Shown one piece after another: positions 56,846 to 64,000 of a stretch of 64,000 nt of DNA. Below the pieces are notes generated by a model. The model had not been told where the DNA came from, did not search any database, and saw only the letters and a list, made by a program, of their open reading frames with translations. The stretch is from Branchiostoma floridae (lineage: Eukaryota; Chordata; Leptocardii; Amphioxiformes; Branchiostomatidae), in assembly GCF_000003815.2 (NCBI RefSeq), contig NC_049983.1, forward strand, positions 15,810,246 through 15,874,245, given 5' to 3'. A program made the translations under genes and the position numbers. Within the stretch, counting starts at the first letter, position 1. Every line of letters begins with the position of its first letter.

Positions 56846-59800
56846 GTGAAATAATAATCCTTAAATAATATTTTGCATTACATGCCAGTGACGCTTCTCG
56901 TGTCCATGAGTATTTCCAGCTGTAGTTAGTTTTTACTCACTTCCTCCAGCCACATGTCACTGACTGTACTCGCCACTAATGTGATGAAGGTTCTAGAGGC
57001 GAGAGCTCTGATCTGGGTGGTGATGACGTCACGAGCTGTCAGAGGAGATGCCTGCAGGACTGCATCGAAGTCAGTCCCGGGACGAAATTTAAGGACAATG
57101 CGCAAGCTGAAAAATACAAAAGCAGTATGGAATAAGGAGCATGCAGTTGGATTGCGATAAAAACATCATTCTGTATTTTGAAGGTAACTTATAGTAGACT
57201 AAGTAGCAGTTTGAGTCAGATAATTGCAAGGGTAAAGTACTAAAGGTAGATGTGTTAGTATAATTGTTAACATGATAAAATACATTACATGCGCAAATGT
57301 ACATGATATCAGCTAATGACAGGCTATTGCTACAGCCAGGTGACTGGAAATACACAGCGTGTATCTACTTACTCAGTGTAGTCCAGGGAATTTTGTCCGC
57401 TTCCATGGGCCAGGTACATGGTCGGGTTGCTGTTTGGACCCACCGTGAAACGGTTTACTTTGTTAAAAGCGTCTTTAAGTAAGTTGTACGTATCGAGGAT
57501 GTACGGGTCCGACATGGTGGCCTGCAGGGTGAAGCTGATCTGGCTGCCAATAAAGTTGGGATCCTGATATGGAATATATATATAATATCAGAGCTCCCAA
57601 ACCAGCGGTACTGAATACTGGATTTGGTGATGTCTTTTGACCGTTGTAATTAGTGGAAAGATAAGGTTTTATTATTCCGGTTAGACACTGTCTTTAAAAA
57701 AAAACTGAAAATATTACCTTCAGAATCTGTACGCTGTGAATGGCCTTGTCAGCAAGACCAGGAACCAAGGATAGAACATTGACTTTGAAGTTGGCCATGA
57801 CTTGATCTTGTTCCCATTGGGGCAGAATCGTCAGGTCATCACACGGGAAGTACGCTGTCAGAAGAAAACTGCGGGGCACATCAAAGAAATATCCTTGTTA
57901 TTCCTGGGACACGACATACAACATATATTTTTTTTGGAAATCTAACTAGACCAGGAGACAGTCTCGTGTTCTTTATGGTTCTATTTGGTAGCGATCCAAC
58001 TACAACTCTCTAACTATGAAGTAAAACAATCTACAAACTTTTTGCAGTGCTTTTAAAACGCTGAATGAATGATAACACACACAAGCCTACATATATGCTG
58101 CAGAGCTTTGTCCGTTACTATACTAAAGCACAAGCCAAACATATTGATGAATTCTACATTGACTTTAAATGTTATGTGTCTTGGCATGGCAGCATTCTGC
58201 TTTTACCTTTCCACCAGGTAGCTGTTGCTAGAGCAGTCTTCAGGAGGTATGAAGTCCTCCCAGTTGCAGGACGGAATGTCGTCACAATCATCTTTGGACA
58301 GCCTGTGGTGCACAAGTAAGAAATTGCACTAATTTGACGTTCGTTTTTAACCAAGATAGTGACAACAATTGTGGCAGCTATATATGTGTATGATAATAAG
58401 ATTGGAAAAGTCATGAAAGTAGAAACATGAATACTCACCCCAGGTCACAGCTCTGTGGACACAGTTGGTAGAAAGACCCTTCCACCCTGATGTGATCAGG
58501 AGGATAGTCTGTACCCTCCACGGTAACTATGGTCTGGGGATGTCCATTTTTCACTTTCTCTTCCAGCTTCTTGTACTCATCCAGTAGCAGAACAGGGCTG
58601 TCAATGGGCTTGTCTATTGTGAATGGGATGTAGTTCTGAGGAAGACAATAAAGGGATATAGAATTATCCATTGATATACTACTTGAATAAATAAAATGAA
58701 ATAAATGAATGACTCAAAATATCAATAGTATGGATATTTAAGTTCAAAATCAAGTCTTGCAACATTTGGTGTAATTAGAATTATTTGTGTAATGATATTG
58801 ATATTAAACCCTCAGCGTAATTTTGATATGTACCTCTTTACGTTGTTGTAATAGAATGTACTCGTTTGTTTGACTAAATATATGTAAGACAGAAAGTAAC
58901 TGGTTTGGGTTTGTATGAGCACTTCTGACGGTATATAATTGTTATTGGTAATATAAATCCTAAACTGACAGAGGAACATTTGACTGATAAATTTGTCTAT
59001 GGAGATGGAGATTCATTCGTTTTAAAGATCGACCAATACTTCTGAAAACGAACCATACCTGTTCCATCCAGATGTTATCTAAAGTCACGGATACTTCAGT
59101 CGAGAGCGTGTTGTTCACCAGTTCCGTGATCTGATCCACGATGTTTCTCCTGGTGTCAGATGTGGGGTCGTTGGACAGTATTGTTGTGAAGTCCACGTTG
59201 TTGAAGTACAGAGTAATCTTCAGACTGAAAAGGTCAGTTGAGAAGATGGCTAATTTAATACTGGTAATTTTGAGATTTTGCATGTGGCTCAAATTAGCAA
59301 ATAGTAAAGTTCCAAGCAATATATCTACACTAAGATGGACATATCACAGTCTAATAAATAGCTTAGGTCTCAATAATAATCGAATTGAAATTTTATTCAA
59401 GAACATTCTACAATGACGCTTGTGTCGTCTACTCCTGCTCCAACGAAACGAAATACCACTGACTGTCTTTATTGATCTTCATGGAATATATGCGGAGGCA
59501 CTCTGAAAAGCACATGGTGAGTCATACTTTAAGAAGCGTAACGTCACATGTGGGGTCTTCTACATTATGTCCATATCTGTTTTAAGAGTTTGAGGTGGTG
59601 GGGGAGGGGGCAGCTTATCTGCGCAAGCATGAATTAGTCTCGTGCTCTCTCACGAGATCGAGACTAGGTCACTCCCCGTGAAGAAGATGTGGTGTCAGAA
59701 ATCGAAAATTTGAAAGCATGTACCTTTCCTTAAAAAAAACTGTCACTGTTTGTAGTAACAGAGTTTGAGAAATACGGTCACCTATTCTGGGTACAATGCT

Positions 59801-62800
59801 GTCTAACTGATTCTTACTCTGTGTAGTCCTCCGGGTCTGCGGATCTGAACATGGCGGGATCCCGGTGTGGTCCCACCGTGAAGTTCTGTCTCCAGCTCGT
59901 CTGCTGCCGCAGTAGGGCGATGGATTCATCAGGAGGGGGACTGTTCATCTCACCTTGCAGCGTGAACTCTATGGCGTTCTGTTGTTAAAGGAAAATGTAT
60001 GGTTTGGATTGAATAAAGATCAATGGTAAAGTCTATTGTTTCCGTTTCTTTTTTTCCATGTCTGCGCTGACCTCAGCTTAGCAGCTGAGCTGAAAGATTT
60101 TCATCTACCAGGGCGACGTCGTACAGCACTGAGGGGGGCGTTAGGAACCGATTATCACCCAGCGGGACTGAATCGCAAGGGTCTGCCATTCGGCGCCACT
60201 CAAGTGACCGCAATACGACAATTGCCCCGGGTGAACTGTATGGTTATGAACCACTCAAATCGCACCATCGTACGTCACGGTGTATGTTTGCTGATTTTAG
60301 TCACAGCAATTAATACACCGTTTGGTTAATGTAGTTCCAATGACCCGCATGTTTTCTAACTTTGTAATGATACCATGATAAGAAAGAAGTGTATCTCTTA
60401 GAGAGATCGGCATCAATACAGTCATTTGAATGAGTAGAGCATGATAAACGTTGCTTATTGATTGATGGGGCGATCTAAGTACTGTACTTGGATACCAGGT
60501 AGGGTCATACATAATAGAAAGGTAAGATTAACACCTTACAGGTAAGACTAACACCTTACAGATAAGATAATGGATGAGTAATGCTAGATATTCATGAAAG
60601 TGCAAATGAGATTAGACCAAATCAGCTGAGATCTCACATCTGTCACGTTTTCCGGGAAGTTGATGGCCTCCTGAGTGACGTTGGGAAGCAGCTGGACCAC
60701 CCTCAGGTAGAGATTCTCCTTCAGTTCCTCCTGCTCGTCACGTGACAGCTCCGTCAGGTTCACACATGGGAAGAACACGGAGACTGGAAACCTGGAGAGA
60801 AACAAGTCAGGGATAGGTCAGAAGTAGTAGCTCTTTAAACATCTTACTGTAATAGTTCATGTATACATCGTCAGTAGTAAAAACGAAAACCGCGCAGAAT
60901 GAAATTTTCATTATTTGCCAGTTGATTCCGTACTCATATGATAAACAAAATCAAATCAAAGAATGACAAACTAGAAGCTTACTTTTCCCTGGTTAGACAG
61001 ATCTCCGTGCAGACAGGGAAGTCCAACTCTTCACACCAGACACAGTGTGGAAGAGCCTCACAGGTGATGTTGTCTGATCTGTGACAGACGAAAAACGAGC
61101 ATTTTATGCATATTAGATGCACTAAACACTTTCCAGGGCATGTGTCCAGGGCTTGCATTCGTAGCATTGCAGCAAAGGGCACTCGTGCCATTGCATACAA
61201 TTTACCAACCAGTTTTATGTAAGGGGTCTATCGGTACTTTATTATATACACAACTGCAAGTAATTATGGTTATCATGAAGAACTTCTTTGGAAATAAAAC
61301 AACTTACTGTGCGCTACATTTCTCCTCACACTCTTCCACCTCCGGTTCAGGTGGGTATGGTGGTCCTGGTCCGCGAGCCGTCAGGTCCTCGGGAGGGGCT
61401 AAACGTAGAAGCTTAATACTGTTATTTTACCATTCACCAAATACAGGTCTAAAACAAGCCACTATTTGCAATTGCTTGATAGAATGGCACGTTATGAAGG
61501 TAAAGCGATGCCTACCTAAAGAGAAAAGAGAGGAAGGCGTTGACCTACAAGCGAGTTGAGCATACTCTACGGGAGGGCAAGGAGAGACGGAAGCAGTTAC
61601 ATGCTACAGGTGGGGTGTTGTCTACATCTACCTGCAATAGACTTGTTGCATTTTAGAATGAGGAAAGCAAAGTCACCTTGTATGTACGTGCAAAAGACTA
61701 CTATGGCTGCGAATGGTGATTGCGCAAGCAAAGCATTAGCATAGCACTGCATGAACACAAGAATCAAAGAAGGTAGTCAGGAAGCATCTACCATTAGTCA
61801 TGTTAGATTCAAATGATTGAATATCTATCAATGAATACTGCTGTTTTAACGTTTTCATAAACAACAAGCAGCGCGTATAAAAAATGGATTTGCCCTCAAG
61901 AAAAATGTTGCATTAATTTGGTTCTACTCACGAGGACAGGGGATGTCGGACAGAAGACGGAGGATTTCATTAGTACAGGACTCGTAGTTCCAGTCGCAAA
62001 TACAGGGGCACTGAAACAGAAAAGATATCAAAGGTTTGCTTCGTTGACAATATTTTATCGTGGACGGAATCTGCACTTTATTGAAAGGAGTGAGTTTTGC
62101 ATGATTTATATCCATTATGACCCTTATTTCTCTGAATCAAGACATGAAGTTTACCTGACAAACTTGTAGTTCCTCTGTACTGCATGTTTGACAAATATCA
62201 TTGCAGGAACAATTCTACAAAGAGATAACAATATGTATTAGTTAGATGTGTACCAAACCCATAATTAATTAAGTAATCAATTATCATATACCCACAAACC
62301 CAAATTGAAATCTCAATGTCAAATGTATCCTTTTAGTTTTCAGTCTTCAGGATTTAACAAAAAAATTTGTGACTCAATCTATTTGTAAGCAAATGTCCCT
62401 TTTGAGATGTCACCCTTATGACCAACTTCAGGATCAAGAATATGTCTCTACATCTATGATATATTCATCATTATATTTCCTCCAGGTAATTATTTACAAA
62501 TTCTGTTCCATTCATACTTTTGTATCAAACAGTTAGTTACAACCTTACCGGAATCCAAGGCCAACCAAGAAGTCTCCAAGTCATCAACTCGAGACTCTCA
62601 ATTAGGTCTTCATCCACGACATGGTACGCAAACGCTACCGCATGCAACAACGCTGTACGACTACTTAAAGAGGTGCTGATGTCTAAGGTGAAAACATTTC
62701 TACATTATCTCGTTGTGATCTGAAGTGATCTTCTACTGAAAGGACTCGACAATGCAGAGGACACCACAGGAATATACAACTCTGGGTACTGCAGAGATTT

Positions 62801-63430
62801 CATCATGGGCTTCATGGATCAAACAAGAAGGTCATGGTGACGGGGCAGATCTACTGGCGCACTAGGAAGCTACAGAGGACTACTGGAAAAGCTAGGATCT
62901 ATCTACGCTTTAGTTTTTGCAGAAGGCTTTAAGTACCCAGATTTGTATATTCCACATCAGTTATCACTATTTCTTTAATCAGTATCATGCAGTGGTGCAT
63001 TTAGATATTTGGGTGCACGTGAAGGTGTTAGAATTTTTCGAACAGATGTGCTGTTACGTGATGATCGAAATTGATGATCGATGTGAAAGTGTCAATGGTG
63101 CACATATCATCTATTGACGTGACCAGGTGGTGCAGACTTTATGGTGAGATACTCTGCATGAGTCTAGTTCCTCCCAAACACGCGAAGCAAGCAAAGCTGT
63201 ACAACCTGACTGTTGTCCCAAACCTGGTTGCCGCCGACCGTGATAGGACGGTCATCACAGTTGTAGGTATGCCGGTTGTGCAGGGTCAGAATGAAGGTGT
63301 TGGTGGAGTTGATGGGATGCAGGGCGTACTGGTTACACAGCGGGCCGGTGGTGACCTCCAGGCCGATGAACCCAGTTGTGTCGTAAAACAACTGGGAATT
63401 CTGGGTAGCATAGTTGTTGCACCATTCCGA
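42021..63430 (-). CDS. Gene R (3' part): six-cassette paralogue of gene M
   Basis: Thirty-eight exons lie in the window, summing to 5,673 bases in frame (1,890 aa plus stop). The gene continues beyond the right edge, where the VWA and most of the Cache region should lie. From N to C the window holds: the end of the alpha2delta-like head; a Cys-rich segment; six P-A-B-C-D cassettes; a Pro-rich stalk with a small Cys motif; the TM; and the conserved tail. No mucin minisatellite or chitin-binding domain occurs among the exons seen. Intron phases are the same in every cassette. It lies directly upstream of gene M on the same strand, so the two arose by tandem duplication. The stretch from 61.0 to 63.4 kb matches gene M exon for exon, which fixes the orientation and register. 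Confidence 0.85.
42847..43053 (-). CDS. Gene R transmembrane exon
   Basis: It encodes GMGVGIPVALAALAGLGALL, the basic FFLKRKPDRPP stop-transfer, then VESFETNIYS. The length of 207 bases matches gene M. A partial duplicate lies just upstream at 43131-43236. Confidence 0.9.
43131..43236 (-). pseudogene. Partial duplicate of the gene R TM exon
   Basis: About 105 bases are roughly 90% identical to 42950-43053, including the acceptor-side CACAG and reading phase. It reads YDEAVTGQLSST, then a hydrophobic helix (MGVGIPVALVALAGLGALF). It is cut before the basic stop-transfer and stops after NQ. It has no donor. It may be a dead exon copy, or an alternative last exon giving a short hydrophobic C-terminus. 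Confidence 0.7.
43729..43768. repeat. (TA)n microsatellite
   Basis: A TA run of about 35 bases in a gene R intron. Confidence 0.95.
43969..44956 (-). CDS. Gene R D6 extension, Pro-rich stalk and small Cys exon
   Basis: Exons are 44747-44956 and 43969-44040. The first begins GWPVSTGVSYRGTFDSIC, equivalent to the separate D6 extension of gene M. It continues into about 45 residues rich in Pro, Asn, Thr and Gly, forming a flexible spacer. The second is a 24-residue exon with GDCCVCP, in frame (phase 0 to 0), that has no gene M counterpart. Confidence 0.7.
44983..45205. repeat. Pentanucleotide microsatellite (GTATA/GCATA)
   Basis: About 40 units of GTATA/GCATA next to the gene R Pro-rich exon. 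It is not in the position of the gene M pentamer tract, so the two arose separately. Confidence 0.95.
45337..48050 (-). CDS. Gene R cassette 6 (P6-A6-B6-C6-D6)
   Basis: Exons are P 47955-48050, A 47308-47455, B 46518-46678, C 45851-46013 and D 45337-45453. P carries CGWCTLNEGPGCGDDC with five cysteines. A has the FAFIPC strand and a long amphipathic helix. B starts ISFELQATM and ends PEDFTE. C reads MVFNGVDFDNLVSRYSVS. D reads YIEFSISKPVDSNDNLT, and its C-terminal part sits on the next exon. P6 is the closest match to the second P of gene M, while C6 and D6 match the last pair of gene M. Confidence 0.8.
48393..51073 (-). CDS. Gene R cassette 5 (P5-A5-B5-C5-D5)
   Basis: Exons are P 50978-51073, A 50285-50450, B 49584-49735, C 48899-49064 and D 48393-48574. 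P reads CEWCVFEGSPHCGADC. A starts ELSVFFPC. B has FSLKSSMLQRITPDVISFL. C ends PTVANIWAKD. D begins VIPFTINKDP and ends SICQYNCST. P5, A5 and B5 match the last P-A-B of gene M, but C5 and D5 match the first C-D of gene M, so gene M is rearranged relative to this order. Confidence 0.8.
50188..50224. repeat. (TG)n microsatellite
   Basis: A short TG/TA-interrupted run in the intron between A5 and B5 of gene R. Confidence 0.9.
50860..50948 (+). mobile_element. Retroposon-like 3' tail, copy 2
   Basis: The homologue of 15113-15220: ATGACCTCAATGAAA, the GC stem GCGGCCTGCAGGCCG, GAGCTTTCATGAATTAA and a (CAAA)n tail. It lies in a different intron (P5-A5) from copy 1 (D4-P5), so the insertions are independent. 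Confidence 0.5.
51230..53766 (-). CDS. Gene R cassette 4 (P4-A4-B4-C4-D4)
   Basis: Exons are P 53671-53766, A 53220-53391, B 52928-53076, C 51676-51856 and D 51230-51411. A-D are very close to the middle cassette of gene M, the most recent sequence exchange visible. P4 reads CTLIPGCDWADYDNPVTC followed by DDAYLIE. It lacks both the WC cysteine and the final DC cysteine, so it is not the parent of the gene M P that precedes A4 there. A 149-base palindrome lies in the B4-C4 intron. Confidence 0.8.
51869..51977. repeat. (TATATC)n and (TA)n tract
   Basis: A TATATC hexamer run passes into a pure TA run, immediately 5' (minus sense) of the C4 acceptor. Confidence 0.95.
52602..52750. mobile_element. 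149-base near-perfect palindrome (fold-back MITE)
   Basis: Outer arms ATAAAATACAACACGGTGTA and its reverse complement, TACACCGTGTTGTATTTTAT, pair. The inner part pairs too, with CGCGGGTCGGATC against GATCCGACCCGCG. The whole element can fold into one hairpin with a small loop around CGGCCTTCGGCCG. It is GC-rich compared with its surroundings and lies in the B4-C4 intron of gene R. Confidence 0.9.
54084..56135 (-). CDS. Gene R cassette 3 (P3-A3-B3-C3-D3)
   Basis: Exons are P 56040-56135, A 55676-55832, B 55198-55361, C 54686-54851 and D 54084-54274. P has CVKIPGCDWGDFDTPQVC and lacks two cysteines. A reads IEIETLFPCADFESLS. B reads ITFVLQGTMQHATLQQYY. C ends LGDIWVER. D begins VIPFTISKP and ends VLCPQPC. 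It has no close counterpart in gene M. Confidence 0.8.
55504..55610 (-). mobile_element. Retroposon-like tail with (AAATC)n
   Basis: On the minus strand CCTCAGGCTATTTGGGTACC leads into ATAAATCAAATCAAATC. A unique end plus short tandem tail suggests a truncated element in the A3-B3 intron. Confidence 0.4.
56335..58302 (-). CDS. Gene R cassette 2 (P2-A2-B2-C2-D2)
   Basis: Exons are P 58207-58302, A 57718-57868, B 57373-57563, C 56941-57106 and D 56335-56525. P has CDDIPSCNWEDFIPPEDC and lacks two cysteines. A reads LLTAYFPCDDL. B has ISFTLQATMSDPYIL and is longer than usual (191 bases). C reads LRIVLKFRPGTDFDAVLQ. D begins IIPLMIHKAP and ends ETICPRPC. Confidence 0.8.
56803..56840. repeat. (TA)n microsatellite
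   Basis: A TA run in the intron between C2 and D2 of gene R. Confidence 0.95.
58439..61078 (-). CDS. Gene R cassette 1 (P1-A1-B1-C1-D1)
   Basis: Exons are P 60983-61078, A 60638-60791, B 59818-59978, C 59059-59224 and D 58439-58635. P has CEALPHCVWCEELDFPVC and a fifth Cys, closely matching P1 of gene M. A reads VSVFFPCVNL. B has IEFTLQGEMNSPP and ends PEDYTE. C reads ITLYFNNVDFTTILSN and ends LDNIWMEQ. D begins YIPFTIDKP and ends QLCPQSC. This is the cassette whose A and B are missing in gene M. Confidence 0.8.
61308..63430 (-). CDS. Gene R: end of alpha2delta-like head and Cys-rich segment
   Basis: Exons are 63224-63430, 62155-62214, 61932-62010 and 61308-61398. The first (TQNSQLFYDTTGFIGLEVTT, then TNTFILTLHNRH) is homologous to gene M exon 24041-24232. 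The next two encode CSCNDICQTC and CPCICDWNYESC at the same lengths as in gene M. The last is a Pro/Glu-rich linker ending ECEEKCSAQ. The donor of the first exon differs: gene R reads about five residues further (to GGNQ). Confidence 0.8.
62215..63223 (-). other. Gene R intron, about 1.0 kb, no gene recognised
   Basis: No exon of the family fits here. Positions 62520-62900 look different in composition from neighbouring introns and may be an inserted sequence, but no motif identifies it. Confidence 0.4.
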
Positions 63431-63470
63431 CTGTAGTAACATTGATTTAAAGGGTTAATGATCCACCCCG

Positions 63471-63600
63471 AGGTGTATATGGTGTCATAACGCCTGGGCC
63501 TGACAACAACCGAATAAAACCATCGAGATAGCGAAGCGACCGGAGTGGTTTTATGAAGTAGTTATAGCAAAGGACAAGGCGTTGTGACACCATATAAGCC
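63471..63600. mobile_element. Fold-back region next to the retroelement fragment
   Basis: GTGTATATGGTGTCATAACG pairs with GCGTTGTGACACCATATAA, and an inner AATAAAACCA pairs with TGGTTTTAT. The spacer is about 80 bases. It may be the terminal structure of the adjacent element. Confidence 0.5.
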
Positions 63601-63669
63601 CAGGAATAGGCGGTCATTAACGTTACGTCGATGTAGGTTAGACATCCAGGTAATAAGATACGCCAAAAA

Positions 63670-64000
63670 TAGTTACTCAAGCAACTGGATATTTCCTCTG
63701 GCAAAGCCAAAACAGAGGAACACAAACACCTCCGAAGTGCATTGAACAAATGTGGCTACCAAAACTGGACCTTCAACAAAGCCCTCAAACCCTCGGACCA
63801 CTCAAAGAAAACAGCCAAGTGCAAACCATTGACCGACAGAAAGAAAGCCAACATTACCATCCCCTATGTCCAAGGAGTTTCGGAAAAACTCAGACGGATC
63901 TTCCAAAACTTCAACATCGCCACTAACTTCAAACCTCACTCAACCCTCCGACACAAACTGGTACATCCAAAAGACAAACCACAGAAAGGTACTAAGGCCA
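63670..64000 (+). mobile_element. Penelope-like reverse transcriptase fragment (runs off window)
   Basis: A plus-strand frame is open from an in-frame stop near 63669 to the window end. It encodes EEHKHLRSALNKCGY, a Lys-rich linker, IPYVQGVSEKLRRIF and TLRHKLVHPKDKP. These match the region between RT and the GIY-YIG end of Penelope-like retroelements, in my recollection of that family. It lies antisense inside a gene R intron, upstream (minus sense) of the 63224 exon. The start is truncated and the end is beyond the window. Confidence 0.6.

Overview
This window looks like intron-rich animal DNA. It has GT-AG introns throughout, many simple-sequence tracts, fold-back elements and one assembly gap of 962 N. 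The gene content is a voltage-gated calcium channel alpha2delta-like head fused to a long Cys-rich/SEA-like/mucin stalk, plus a chitin-binding type-2 domain. That suggests a marine invertebrate deuterostome. Amphioxus is my best guess, but the sequence alone does not prove it.

All recognisable genes lie on the minus strand, head to tail. Gene L (left) is represented only by its signal-peptide exon (6438-6626); the rest lies beyond the left edge. Gene M (middle) is complete from about 39683 down to 8979: about 45 exons and about 2,600 aa. Its order is signal peptide, VWA N-terminal region, VWA domain with MIDAS, double-Cache/alpha2delta region, Cys-rich segment, PSI-like domain, mucin, chitin-binding domain, large mucin minisatellite, three modular cassettes, one TM helix and a conserved 58-aa tail. 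Gene R (right) has its 3' end at 42021 and runs off the right edge. The window holds 38 of its exons (about 1,890 aa): the end of the alpha2delta-like head, six complete cassettes, a proline-rich stalk, the TM and the tail.

The central observation is a five-exon cassette, P-A-B-C-D, repeated six times in gene R. P is PSI-like and Cys-rich. A+B and C+D each look like one SEA-like (ferredoxin-type) unit split by an intron. Intron phases recur exactly in all six cassettes (P 2-2, A 2-0, B 0-2, C 2-0, D 0-2), so the cassettes are interchangeable. Gene M carries the same exon types in a shuffled order. Its first cassette has lost A and nearly all of B, replaced by a mucin/chitin-binding block. I infer a family of membrane-anchored, calcium-binding-head proteins with evolvable extracellular stalks.

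The left 6 kb is dominated by a 1.56-kb inverted repeat flanking the gap. Introns contain fold-back elements, retroposon-like tails, microsatellites and, at the right edge, a Penelope-like reverse transcriptase fragment. I saw no tRNA, rRNA or CRISPR. Exon boundaries were read by eye from splice motifs and frame continuity; most should be right within a few bases.
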